A stretch of 64,000 nucleotides of DNA from JALORV01 sp963769745. GTDB lineage: Bacteria; Pseudomonadota; Gammaproteobacteria; Burkholderiales; Burkholderiaceae_F. The number at the start of each line of letters is the position of its first letter. Within the stretch, counting starts at the first letter, position 1. The stretch spans positions 124,001-188,000 of the forward strand of contig CAVYNB010000002.1 of the NCBI GenBank assembly GCA_963769745.1, read 5' to 3'. This document shows, piece by piece, positions 37,387 to 45,949 of this stretch. Both the position numbers and the translations under genes were made by a program. Under the pieces are notes generated by a model, which worked only from the letters and a program-made list of their open reading frames with translations, had not been told where the DNA came from and searched no databases.

Positions 37387-38244
37387 ATGACTCGACTTTC
37401 TTTCGCGTCTGCATTCGGCACACGGCTCGGGGTGGTTGCTGCAATCGCCACGGCACTGCTCTCGCCGGCGGCGGCGCAGGACACCGTCACCGCCACGCGT
37501 GGCGCCGCTGCGATGAGCGACGAGGAGCTTGCGAAGAAGCTCGCCAATCCGGTGGCGGCGCTGATCAGCGTGCCGTTCCAGCTCAACTACGACCACGACA
37601 TCGGCGCGGCGCGCGGCGGCGACCGCTGGCAGCTCAACATCCAGCCGGTGCTGCCGATCGATCTCAACCCGGAGTGGAACCTGATTTCGCGCACGATCCT
37701 GCCTGTTGTCTGGCAGGACGAGATCTATCCGGGCGCGGGCAGCCAGTCGGGCATCGGCGACATCGTGCAGAGCGTGTTCTTCTCGCCGAAGGCGCCGACG
37801 GCCGGCGGCTGGATCTGGGGTGCGGGGCCGGTGTTCCTGCTGCCGACCGGGTCGGACGATCTGCTGTCAGTCAAGAAGTGGGGTGCGGGTCCGACGGGGG
37901 TGGCGCTCAAGCAGGATGGTCCGTGGACCTACGGGCTGCTCGCCAACCACATCTGGTCGTTCGCCGGGAGCGGCAAGCAGGACGTGAGCGCGACCTTCGT
38001 GCAGCCCTTCGTCAGCTACACGACGCCGACCGCGTGGTCGTTCACCCTCAACACCGAAAGCACCTACGACTGGGAGCGCGAACAGTGGGCCGTGCCGATC
38101 AACGCGATCGTGTCCAAGGTGACCAAGGTCGGTGACCAGCTGGTGAGCGTGGGCGGCGGCGTGCGTTACTGGGCCGACGGCCCGGAAGGCGGTCCGCATG
38201 GCTGGGGATTCCGCCTCGTGGTGACGCTGCTCTTCCCGAAGTGA
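37387..38244 (+). CDS. Outer-membrane transporter-like protein (MetA-pathway family)
   Basis: A 285-residue exported protein with a signal peptide (cleavage near AAAQDT) and alternating beta-strand pattern to the end. The family is the one annotated as transporter or phenol MetA degradation protein (PF13557-like). The motif NPVAALISVPFQLNYD and the final GFRLVVTLLFPK strand are typical. It should form a beta barrel in the outer membrane. It lies 96 bases upstream of a secreted amidohydrolase, so the pair may take up and process one substrate. Two related genes are at 42.5 and 47.9 kb. Confidence 0.8.
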   Translation: MTRLSFASAFGTRLGVVAAIATALLSPAAAQDTVTATRGAAAMSDEELAKKLANPVAALISVPFQLNYDHDIGAARGGDRWQLNIQPVLPIDLNPEWNLISRTILPVVWQDEIYPGAGSQSGIGDIVQSVFFSPKAPTAGGWIWGAGPVFLLPTGSDDLLSVKKWGAGPTGVALKQDGPWTYGLLANHIWSFAGSGKQDVSATFVQPFVSYTTPTAWSFTLNTESTYDWEREQWAVPINAIVSKVTKVGDQLVSVGGGVRYWADGPEGGPHGWGFRLVVTLLFPK

Positions 38245-38340
38245 GGCCAAGCTGCAGCATGGAAGTCGAGCGCAGCATACTTCTGGCCGACTTGGCCGGC
38301 GAAGCCTGGAATTAGTGGTAGCGCTAAAAGGAACCCAGGA

Positions 38341-40059
38341 ATGAACAAGAGAACTCTGAACCGTCTCGCAGCGCTGATCGGCGCCGCGTTTCTTGCCGCG
38401 CCCGCCATTGGGCAGCCATCCACCGCCGCGGATGCGATCTATGTCGGCGGCGACATCGTGACGATGAACGACAAGGCGCCGTCGGCACAGGCGCTGGCGG
38501 TCAAGGACGGCAGGATCCTCGCCGTCGGCGACCGCAAGACGGTGGAAGCGAGCCACAAGGGCGCGAAGACCAAGGTGGTGAACCTCGCCGGCAAGACGCT
38601 GCTGCCGGGCTTCATCGACGCGCACAGCCACTACTTCAGTTCGCTGACGGTGGCCAACCAGTGCAACCTCTACGCGCCGCCCGCGGGGCCGGCGAAGGAT
38701 GTGCCCAGCATCATCGCAGCGATCAGGAAATTCGCCGCCGACAAGAAGATTCCCAAGGGCGAAGTGATCCAGTGTTACGGCTACGACGAGAACGTCATGC
38801 CGAACGGGCGGCTGCTGAACCGCGACGATCTCGACAAGGCGTTTCCCGACAACCCCATCCTGGCGGGGCACGTGTCGATGCACGGGGCGGTGCTCAACTC
38901 GGCGGCGATGAAGAAGTGGAATCTCAGCGCCGAGACCAAGACGCCGCCGGGTGGCGTCATCGTGCGCAAGCCCGGGACGAACGAGCCGTACGGGCTGATC
39001 ATGGAAACGGCGTACCTGCCGATCTTCGCCTCGCTGCCGAAGCCGACTTCGGCACAGGAGGTCGAGTGGTCCATCGCGGGCCAGAAGCTGTACGCGGCCG
39101 CCGGCGTCACCACTGCGCACGAAGGTGCGACGCACGCCGCGGAGCTTGCCTTGATGCAGCGTGCCGCGAAGTCCGGCGGCTACGTCATCGACGTGATCGC
39201 CTATCCGTTCATCACCGACCTCGAGGCGGTGCTGAAGGACAACCCGGTGTCCGGCTGGCAGAAGTACGACAACCGGCTGAAGATCGGCGGCGTGAAGATC
39301 ACCATCGACGGCTCGCCGCAGGGCAAGACCGCGTTCTTCACCAAGCCGTACCTCACGGGCGGTCCGGGCGGCGAAAAGGACTGGAGCGGCGAGCTGACGG
39401 CGCCGCAGGAAGTCGTCAACAAGGCGGTGAAGGCCGTGTATGACCTCAACGTACCGCTGAACCTGCACGCCAACGGCGATGGCGCCATCGATGCCTTCAT
39501 CAAGGCGCACGAGGTCGCCGCGGCAGGCGACCTATCGAAGGAACGCAACGTCACGATGATCCACGCGCAGTTCACGCGCAAGGACCAGATCGACAAGTAC
39601 GTGCAGTACAAGATCCGGCCGTCGTTCTACACGCTGCACACCTATTACTTCGCCGAGGCGCACATCGCCAACCGCGGCAAGGAGCAGGCGATGTATATCA
39701 GCCCGATGCGCGATGCGATCGACAAGGGGCTGAAGCCGACCAACCACACCGACTTCGTCGTCGCGCCGCTCGACCAGATGTTCATGCTGTGGTCCGCCGT
39801 CAACCGCGTCTCGCGCGGCGGCGCGGTCATCGGCGCCGACCAGCGCGTCACGCCGATGGAGGGTCTGAAGGCAATGACGATCTGGGCCGCCGATCAGCAC
39901 CGCGAGGGCAACATCAAGGGCTCGCTCGAAGCCGGAAAGCTCGCCGACCTGGTGATCCTCGACAAGAACCCGCTGAAGGTGAAGCCGATGGCGATCAAGG
40001 ACATCAAGGTCGTCGAGACGATCAAGGAAGGCAAGACGATCTGGAAAGCAGGTCGCTAA
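38341..40059 (+). CDS. Secreted Amidohydro_3 (YtcJ-like) metal-dependent hydrolase
   Basis: A 572-residue enzyme with a signal peptide (cleavage near AIGQPSTA), so it acts in the periplasm. The amidohydrolase metal site begins with GFIDAHSHYF (HxH), with further ligands in HANGDGAIDAF and NHTDFVVAP. The C-terminal AADQHREGNIKGSLEAGKLA is typical for the YtcJ/N-acyl amino-acid hydrolase group. Its substrate is unknown; amide or ester cleavage is expected. It is downstream of a transporter-like outer-membrane gene and within the proposed regulon. Confidence 0.85.
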   Translation: MNKRTLNRLAALIGAAFLAAPAIGQPSTAADAIYVGGDIVTMNDKAPSAQALAVKDGRILAVGDRKTVEASHKGAKTKVVNLAGKTLLPGFIDAHSHYFSSLTVANQCNLYAPPAGPAKDVPSIIAAIRKFAADKKIPKGEVIQCYGYDENVMPNGRLLNRDDLDKAFPDNPILAGHVSMHGAVLNSAAMKKWNLSAETKTPPGGVIVRKPGTNEPYGLIMETAYLPIFASLPKPTSAQEVEWSIAGQKLYAAAGVTTAHEGATHAAELALMQRAAKSGGYVIDVIAYPFITDLEAVLKDNPVSGWQKYDNRLKIGGVKITIDGSPQGKTAFFTKPYLTGGPGGEKDWSGELTAPQEVVNKAVKAVYDLNVPLNLHANGDGAIDAFIKAHEVAAAGDLSKERNVTMIHAQFTRKDQIDKYVQYKIRPSFYTLHTYYFAEAHIANRGKEQAMYISPMRDAIDKGLKPTNHTDFVVAPLDQMFMLWSAVNRVSRGGAVIGADQRVTPMEGLKAMTIWAADQHREGNIKGSLEAGKLADLVILDKNPLKVKPMAIKDIKVVETIKEGKTIWKAGR

Positions 40060-40133
40060 TGGGAAAAGCCTGGAACTGCGTGCGGCCGTGCGCAGACGCG
40101 CGAAAGCGGCACATGTGTTGCGTCGACGGCGCC

Positions 40134-40893
40134 CTAGATTCTCGCTGACCGACCGGTGCGTGGCCGAGTCGACGCTGCGATCTCTGTCTCTGGTTCGTCC
40201 GCGACTTCTCCCAGTCGACGCGGGTCGGGCACGATAATTTTCCTGAATCCCAGGTCGATGAGGCCCTGCTCCTGCAGCCGACCGAGCAAACGGTTCAACG
40301 TCTGGCGCGAGACCCCGATCATGCGAGACAGATCAGCCTGGGTGACACCAAGCGTCACACGGCCGGCTTCCATCCGATCTTCCCGCTGAAGATGCACGAG
40401 GGCCGCGAGCCGCCGCCGCAGTCGAGTATCGGGCGTGCTCTCCTGGATGTCGGCAAACGCGCGCACCAGGACCGCGTATCGCTCGAAAATCAGTTCGGCG
40501 AAGTAGCGAAAGCTGCGCGGGTCCTCTTCGACGATGAGATCAAACTGCGACTTGGGAAGCAGCAGTGCCCGCACCGGTGTGTGTGCAATGACCGTCACCA
40601 CGGTCTGGTTCCCGGTCAGCACACCGAACTCGCCAAACCAGAAACCAGGCCCACCGACATGCACCAGAGCTTCGTCGCCGGTGCCCATGGCCGCAACCAG
40701 ATGCACCTGCCCCTCGAGCACAGCGAAGAGCCCCTTCGGAGGGCTGCCTTCCAGGCTGAGTAACTGGCCCTTGTCGTAGCTGCGCACGCTGGAGCGCGTG
40801 ATCACCCGTTCACGCAACGCTTGAGGCGATTCGGCCGAACCAGGAGCCCTGGCTCAGGCGATTGATCAAGGATTGTTGTTCGGCGAGCCTCAC
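40134..40893 (-). CDS. Crp/Fnr-family transcriptional regulator 2 (one frameshift)
   Basis: A regulator of about 250 residues, related to regulator 1. The intact frame covers 40134-40817 (barrel plus winged helix MIGVSRQTLNRLLGRL). The missing N-terminus is in another frame: from the GTG at 40893 it reads VRLAEQQSLINRLSQGSWFG. The two join by one indel at 40825-40845, giving an N-terminus that aligns with the EWFGSLPEAL region of regulator 1. With this start, dyad site B lies 17 bases upstream, as in regulator 1. A tail of about 30 residues extends beyond the DNA-binding domain. Confidence 0.78.
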
Positions 40894-40910
40894 GATGCGG
40901 CGGGGGAAAT

Positions 40911-40928
40911 TTGTCTCGAATGCGACAA
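40911..40928. promoter_or_regulatory. Dyad site B, TTGTC-N8-GACAA
   Basis: TTGTCTCGAATGCGACAA, with perfect five-base arms. It is 17 bases upstream of the reconstructed start of Crp/Fnr regulator 2, nearly the same distance as site A to regulator 1. This suggests self-regulation by binding over or next to the promoter. Confidence 0.65.
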
Positions 40929-41001
40929 GTCTGACATATCCGCTTCTGCGACTTCCGCTACGCCTCGCAGATGACCGTTCCGGTGCCGTGGACAAATGCA
41001 G

Positions 41002-41027
41002 CGTGCTGTCGCAATTGCGACAGCACG
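41002..41027. promoter_or_regulatory. Dyad site C within a perfect 26-bp palindrome
   Basis: CGTGCTGTCGCAA (41002-41014) is followed directly by its exact reverse complement (41015-41027). The centre CTGTCGCAATTGCGACAG matches the TTGTC-N8-GACAA pattern except for the outermost base pair. It lies about 130 bases upstream of the DUF2092 gene and 109 bases from the reconstructed start of regulator 2. It could serve either direction. Confidence 0.65.
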
Positions 41028-41156
41028 TGCGTCGCAACTGCCGTAGCGTTCACGGGCTACAAAGCCAGCGCAGCGATTCTTGGTCACGCGCCGGTTTCAA
41101 GGGCGAGTCAGGTCAGCGTCCGGTCGGACGCTCATTCAACTTGGGGACAACAGACG

Positions 41157-41979
41157 TGCGGCAAGCTCCTTCCTATACCTATGTGCGAGGCGCGGTGCGG
41201 CGTCCTCACTTTCTGTTTGCATCCGTTTTCGCATCGATGCTGGCGCCGGCGGGCGCAGCCTGTCGCGCAGCAGCCCGCAACAGCGCCGACACCGATCACC
41301 TGCCATTCAACGCGACGCCAAGGCCATCGAGGCCCTGACGTCGATGGGCAAGTACCTGCGGTCCCTGAAGGCGTTTTCTCTCCATGCAGACACAGCGATT
41401 GACGAAGTGCTGACGACTGGCCAGAAGATCCAGTTCGCGGGTTCGCTCGACTACACGGTCGAGTTCCCGAACCGCCTGCGCGCCGAAGTGCGGTCGGACC
41501 GCCGCACCCGCGACTACATCTTCGACGGCAAAGCGTTTACCCAGTACTCGCCGCGGATGAACTACTACGCGACTGTCGCGGCACCGGGCACGTTGACGGA
41601 ACTGGTGCAGGTGGCCAACCAGAAGTACGGCCTGCCGCTGCCGCTTGCAGACCTCTTCCTGTGGGGCACGGACAAGGCAGGCGTCGACGACATTACGTCC
41701 GCAGCCTACTTCGGTCCTGCCCGTATCGGCGGAAAGGAGTGCGGCCACTACGCCTACCGGCAGTCGGACGTCGACTGGCAGATCTGGATCGAGCGCGGCG
41801 CGCAGCCGCTGCCCTGCAAGATCGTCATCACCACAACGGACGAGCCGTCGCAGCCGCAGTACGCGGCAACTCTGAAATGGAACACCGCGCCGAAGCTGCA
41901 GTCTTCGACCTTCGCGTTCGCGCCACCCAAGGATGCGAAGCGAATCGAGATGGCGACGGTCCAGGCAGCCAGGAACTGA
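41157..41979 (+). CDS. DUF2092-family exported protein (frameshifted N-terminus)
   Basis: A predicted periplasmic protein of about 270 residues. The body (from QRDAKAIEALTSMGKYL onward) matches the DUF2092 family, which has a LolA-like fold. The N-terminus is split over three frames: a signal peptide (RRPHFLFASVFASMLAPAGA) from the GTG at 41157, then QPVAQQPATAPTPIT, then the body. At least two indels at 41225-41320 are needed. The next gene, a small Asn/Val-repeat protein, begins 13 bases after it, so they are probably one unit under dyad site C. Function unknown. Confidence 0.75.
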
Positions 41980-41992
41980 AGTGAGGAATCCA

Positions 41993-42445
41993 ATGGAACG
42001 CAATGTCAGAACGCTCACCACGCTGATGATGACTGCAGTGGCGCTCACCGTGGGGCTCGCCTCGACCGCGGCGCATGCCGGCAGAGACGTCAAGAACACG
42101 ACCCGCACCAGCGTGAACAAGAATGTCAACGCCAATGCCAACGTCAACAAAAACGTCAACGTCAATTCCAACTCCAACAGGAACGTGAACGTCAATTCGA
42201 ACCGGCATGTGGACGTCGATGTCGATGTCGACCGCGACTTCCACCCGGTCGGCACCGCGCTGGCCGTCGGCGCCACCGTAGCGGTCACCAGCGCCATCAT
42301 CGGGTCCACCGTCAATGCGCTGCCGCCCGCGTGCGTGCCGGTCCAGGTCGGCAACATCCTGTACCAGCAGTGCGGCACGACCTGGTACCAGCCGCAGTAT
42401 GTCGGCTCGAGCGTGCAGTACGTCGTCGTCGCGCCGGTGCGCTGA
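41993..42445 (+). CDS. Secreted protein with Asn-Val repeats
   Basis: A 150-residue exported protein: signal peptide ending near AAHAGRDV, then about 45 residues made almost wholly of Asn, Val, Lys and Ser (VNANANVNKNVNVNSN), then VDVDVDVD. A hydrophobic stretch and a C-terminal region with two Cys (PACVPV, YQQCG) and GTTWYQPQY follow. The end resembles the short domain in exported proteins that end with a GxTWYxP motif. It follows the DUF2092 gene. The low-complexity part may be an extended linker. Function unknown. Confidence 0.7.
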   Translation: MERNVRTLTTLMMTAVALTVGLASTAAHAGRDVKNTTRTSVNKNVNANANVNKNVNVNSNSNRNVNVNSNRHVDVDVDVDRDFHPVGTALAVGATVAVTSAIIGSTVNALPPACVPVQVGNILYQQCGTTWYQPQYVGSSVQYVVVAPVR

Positions 42446-42471
42446 ACACGTGCCGACGGTAGGAGAACCGG

Positions 42472-43247
42472 TTGCTGCGCGCTGGTCTGACGATTGCTGC
42501 GCTCCTGCTGTCATCGCTCGCCTCGGCGCAGCAGGCCGACAGCAACGACGAACTCGCCGCGCAGGCAACCGACCCGACCGCGGCACTGATGTCGTTCCAG
42601 CTGAACGACTGGTACACGCCGAGCTTCCACGGCCTGGACGACTCGGCCAACCAGGTCGTGTTCCGCACCGCGATTCCGTTTTCCCTCGGCTCGATGCAGC
42701 ACATCCTGCGCGTCACGCAGCCCTACGCCACGTCGTCGCCGTCGGGCGCAACCGGCTGGTCGACACGACGATCTTCGACCTGGTGGTATTCGCACAGCCC
42801 TGGGGACGCTGGGGCGTCGGCATCTCCGGCACGCTACCGACCGGCGCCAATGGCTTGACGACCGACAAGTGGACCGCGGGGCCTGCGCTGGGCTTCGTCA
42901 ACTCGTCCACCAAGCAGTACAACTGGGGCCTGTTCGCGCAGTCGTTCTTCTCGTTCGCCGGCAAGGACAACGCCCCGGACGTCGGTCTCGTCAACCTGCA
43001 GCCCATCTTCAGTTACCAGCTCGGCGCCGGGCGCTCGCTGTCGCTGGGCAACAGTGCCATCGTTTACGACTTCGAACGCTCGCGCTGGTCGTCGCTGCTG
43101 ACCAGCGTGAATTACGGTCAGGTAGTAAGTATGTGGGGCCAGAAATGGCGGCCGAATGTCGAACTCGGCTATGACTTCAAGAACGACCTTGGCAATCAGA
43201 AGTGGGTTGTCCGCGCAGGCGTAGCGCTGCTGGTACCTGCGTTCTAG
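42472..43247 (+). CDS. Outer-membrane transporter-like protein 2 (one frameshift)
   Basis: An exported protein of about 258 residues related to the genes at 37.4 and 47.9 kb. A TTG start with a good ribosome site (AGGAGAA) gives a signal peptide ending in SLASAQQADS, then QATDPTAALMSFQLNDWY, which parallels NPVAALISVPFQLNY of the first copy. The frame changes once at 42735-42760; downstream NRLVDTTIFDLVVFAQPWG continues the family pattern to the final VALLVPAF strand. It is the third gene of the DUF2092 unit. Confidence 0.75.
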
Positions 43248-43355
43248 GTCGCCGATCCGGGTCAATGGGTCCCGACTAACCGAGCAATGACGCTTGAGAT
43301 TTGTTTCGAACCCCTGCCGGTCCTTGCCGGCAGGACTATCACTGAAGGACACGAT

Positions 43356-43637
43356 ATGAACAAGACTGCATTGACCGCTTTGTCGCTAGCCCTGGCGACA
43401 TGCACGCAACTCGCCTTTGCCGGCCCGCTCGACCCCGAATGCACGCCCGAGAAAGCGGCGAAGAGCGCGGCCACCAAAGCCACCGTCGGTGTCGGCGGGC
43501 GCTGCGACCCGAAGGAAGCTGCATCGGACACCGCCAAGCGAACTGCCGGCGTCGAAGACAAGGGGCCCCTCGATAAGCGGAAGGAGGACACGCCGACCGA
43601 GAAGGCCAAGAACAAGGTCGACAAAGCTACCAAGTGA
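43356..43637 (+). CDS. Small secreted Lys/Ala-rich protein
   Basis: A 93-residue protein with a clear signal peptide (cleavage near LAFAGPLD). The mature part has two Cys (PECTP, GRCDP) and is then highly charged, ending in repeated Lys and Glu (EKAKNKVDKATK). No family was recognised. It is one of two tiny exported proteins in a row before the OmpA-family gene. Coding support comes from the signal peptide and a plausible ribosome site (AAGGA). Confidence 0.6.
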   Translation: MNKTALTALSLALATCTQLAFAGPLDPECTPEKAAKSAATKATVGVGGRCDPKEAASDTAKRTAGVEDKGPLDKRKEDTPTEKAKNKVDKATK

Positions 43638-43865
43638 TTGCAGCCAGGCCTCGCGCCAATACTGCGCTCAGCCTGCCGAGACATGCGATAGGTGTCGACA
43701 AGCGACGTGCAATGCACGTGGATTCGGTCCAGGAGAGTCGGGACGATGTTGCGCGCCCGGGTTGCTTCCTGTCGCGTGGTTCGCAGCGTGTCCGTTGCCA
43801 GGGCGGGCAAGTTGAACAGGTCGTTGCTCTGGCTTGAAATGACCCATTACAAGGAGTTCCACATC

Positions 43866-44102
43866 ATGCGTTTGATGAAATTGCTGCCGATCGTGATTCT
43901 GTGTCTGGCCAGCTCGATGGCCGTGGCGAAAGACGACAAGAACAAGTTCGACGGCGTTAACTGCGGCAAGCTCGACAATGACAAGTTGCGCAAGGAATGC
44001 CGTCAACAAAAGTACGGAAGCAATGACGGCAAGAAAGTCGACTGCAGCAAGCTGGACAACGACAAGCGGCGCAGCGAGTGCCGGGAAGAAAAGTGGAACT
44101 GA
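43866..44102 (+). CDS. Small secreted protein with two Cys-pair repeats
   Basis: A 78-residue protein with a signal peptide (cleavage near AVAKDDK) and a strong AAGGAG ribosome site. The mature part contains two copies of a 16-residue unit: VNCGKLDNDKLRKECR and VDCSKLDNDKRRSECR. Each unit has two Cys 12 residues apart in a charged helix, which could form a disulfide hairpin or bind metal. No family was recognised. It lies directly upstream of the promoter region carrying dyad site D. Confidence 0.65.
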   Translation: MRLMKLLPIVILCLASSMAVAKDDKNKFDGVNCGKLDNDKLRKECRQQKYGSNDGKKVDCSKLDNDKRRSECREEKWN

Positions 44103-44255
44103 TCCAGGCCTGATTGCGGTGCGGCTGCTGGTGCCGCAACAGGCGTTGCGCGGCGCCGGCGCCCCACATTAGATGGCTGGATTTCCGAATGGGAAGCAGC
44201 CCGACTTTCCACGCCAAGTTCGACAAACCCGAAAGAAGTTGCGCACTGACGCATC

Positions 44256-44300
44256 TTGTCCAATTCGCGACAAGCCTGGCTGAAGCGGCGGACCTAAGAT
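44256..44300 (+). promoter_or_regulatory. Dyad site D with a promoter for the OmpA-family gene
   Basis: TTGTCCAATTCGCGACAA (44256-44273) has perfect five-base arms. A -10-like TAAGAT lies at 44295-44300, giving a start near 44307 and placing the centre of the dyad about 42 bases upstream of it. That is the classic position for class II activation by Crp/Fnr proteins. The region 44103-44408 holds no gene. Confidence 0.6.
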
Positions 44301-44408
44301 CGGCTGAGAGAGAGAGGCGTGCGGCACAAATGCGTTGCCACCTCTCTCCGAATGCTGATCCACACCATAAACAGATCGAGCAAGACCTTCGAGCGGAGGA
44401 ATGAAAGA

Positions 44409-45512
44409 ATGAGGAAGCCCGTATTACGATCGATTGCGCTGGCCTGCATGGCCATGGCGCCACTGGCGGCCAGTGCGCAGATGTCCTACCCGGCAGAGAA
44501 GTGGTTCGACGACCGCTGGTATGTCGCGCCGTTCGGCACTTACACCTTTGCCGACAGCGCACGTCGCTCCGACGACGGATTCGGTTTCGGCGTCGCCGTT
44601 GGCCGGGCCGTCAATCCGTGGTGGGACGTGGAACTGCGCGGGTCCTATGAGCAGCTGGACCGTAGCGGCTCACCGACGGACTGGCAGGTTACGACCCTGG
44701 GGGTGGACGGCAAGTGGTACTTCGGCGGCCGCGAGGGCGTTGCACGCTGGAGCAATATGCAGTTCTATGGCCTGGTGGGTACGGGCTTCATCTGGGATCG
44801 CGTCGGCAACTTCGGCGGCAGCATTGATACGGACGTCAGTCCGTACCTGGCGGCCGGTGTCGGCATGGCCTACCCGTTCTCGTGGGGTCGCCTCTACGTC
44901 GACGGCCGCTACCGCTACGACTTCAACATGGGCGACCGCGTCAGCGGCAGCGCGTTCGGCGACTGGGTAGTTACCGCCGGTCTGCAGATTCCGTTCGGGC
45001 CCAAGGCCACGGTCGCCGTGCCGCCGCCACCTCCGCCGCCGCCCGCACCGGTGAGGGTCGCGCCGCCGCCGCCGCCGCCGCCCCCGCCCCCTCCGCCGCC
45101 GCAGCCGACCAAGCGGACCTTCACGCTCCCGGCTGACGGTTTGTTCGCGTTCGACAGCGCCAAGGTGTCAGACGTCGCGCGCCAACGCTCCGACGATGTG
45201 ATCAGGGCCCTTCGCGCGGCTGGCTTTACCGCCACCTCGGTCAAGGTGATCGGGCACACCGACCCGATCGGCACGGACGCGTACAACCAGAAGCTGTCGG
45301 AGCAGCGCGCGCGCGCCTTCGCCGATTTCCTGGTGAAGGAAGGCGTACCGGCCTCCATCATCACCACCGAGGGCCGCGGCGAAACGCAGGTGAGAGTCAC
45401 CGAAGCCGACTGCAAGGCCAAGGGTCAGGCGAAGACACAGCAGGCGCTCATTGCCTGCCTGGCGCCTGACCGTCGCGTCGAAGTCGAGGTGACCGGCGTG
45501 CAGTCGAAGTAA
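44409..45512 (+). CDS. OmpA-family outer-membrane protein with proline-rich hinge
   Basis: A 367-residue protein: signal peptide (cleavage near ASAQMSY), an eight-strand-type beta barrel (about 30-195), a hinge with two runs of 8 and 13 prolines (about 200-235), and an OmpA C-terminal domain that binds peptidoglycan. The latter has FDSAKVSD, GHTDPIGTDAYN, LSEQRARAFADFLV and DRRVEVEV. It should tether the outer membrane to the cell wall. A Crp-type dyad with matching -10 lies upstream, and an intrinsic terminator follows at 45536. Confidence 0.9.
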   Translation: MRKPVLRSIALACMAMAPLAASAQMSYPAEKWFDDRWYVAPFGTYTFADSARRSDDGFGFGVAVGRAVNPWWDVELRGSYEQLDRSGSPTDWQVTTLGVDGKWYFGGREGVARWSNMQFYGLVGTGFIWDRVGNFGGSIDTDVSPYLAAGVGMAYPFSWGRLYVDGRYRYDFNMGDRVSGSAFGDWVVTAGLQIPFGPKATVAVPPPPPPPPAPVRVAPPPPPPPPPPPPPQPTKRTFTLPADGLFAFDSAKVSDVARQRSDDVIRALRAAGFTATSVKVIGHTDPIGTDAYNQKLSEQRARAFADFLVKEGVPASIITTEGRGETQVRVTEADCKAKGQAKTQQALIACLAPDRRVEVEVTGVQSK

Positions 45513-45535
45513 CGCGATCGGGACTGGACTGGGTG

Positions 45536-45568
45536 AAGGGCGTCCCGCATCGCGGCGACGCCCTTTTT
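45536..45568 (+). terminator. Intrinsic terminator after the OmpA-family gene
   Basis: A 9-bp outer stem (AAGGGCGTC with GACGCCCTT) and an inner CCGC/GCGG stem are followed by further T residues. It is typical of rho-independent termination and separates the OmpA-family gene from the DUF3604 genes. Confidence 0.85.
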
Positions 45569-45670
45569 CCTACCTTGGGCGCCAAGCGGCCTGAAGGTAC
45601 GGGCGCTCGACTCATCGAAATTCATGTCGCCGGACTGATACGACCTGGCACCGAGCTGCGGAGACCGTCG

Positions 45671-45949
45671 ATGAAACTGTTCGTGCAGATAGCCGTGGCT
45701 GCTGGCGCCATGGGCCTGATCGCGCTGGTTCAGCTTCCTCCCGTTCAGCACGAGACATCACGACCCAAGACGTCTGCCGCACGCGTTGCACCGAACGAAA
45801 CCCGGAAGTTTCCGGAAATCCAATCCGTGAAAGAGGGAGTCGTCCCCAATGACGACGAGCAGAAAGGCAAGAGTGCTCGGAGTTGGTCCGGTGCAACTCT
45901 GCTCATTGCCGAAGTAGCTGCAAGGACAAGGGGAGATCGAAGACGATGA
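45671..45949 (+). CDS. Short exported or membrane-anchored protein
   Basis: A 92-residue frame starting MKLFVQIAVAAGAMGLIALV, a signal peptide or membrane anchor, followed by a polar tail rich in Lys, Arg and Glu. It overlaps the start of the first DUF3604 gene by four bases (ATGA), so it may be its leader cistron. No family was recognised. The last 15 residues look less protein-like, and a frameshift near the end is possible. Confidence 0.5.
   Translation: MKLFVQIAVAAGAMGLIALVQLPPVQHETSRPKTSAARVAPNETRKFPEIQSVKEGVVPNDDEQKGKSARSWSGATLLIAEVAARTRGDRRR

Noticed and set aside
37867..39510. Minus-strand frame of 547 codons
   Set aside because: It is antisense to the transporter and amidohydrolase genes and has the composition of a shadow frame.
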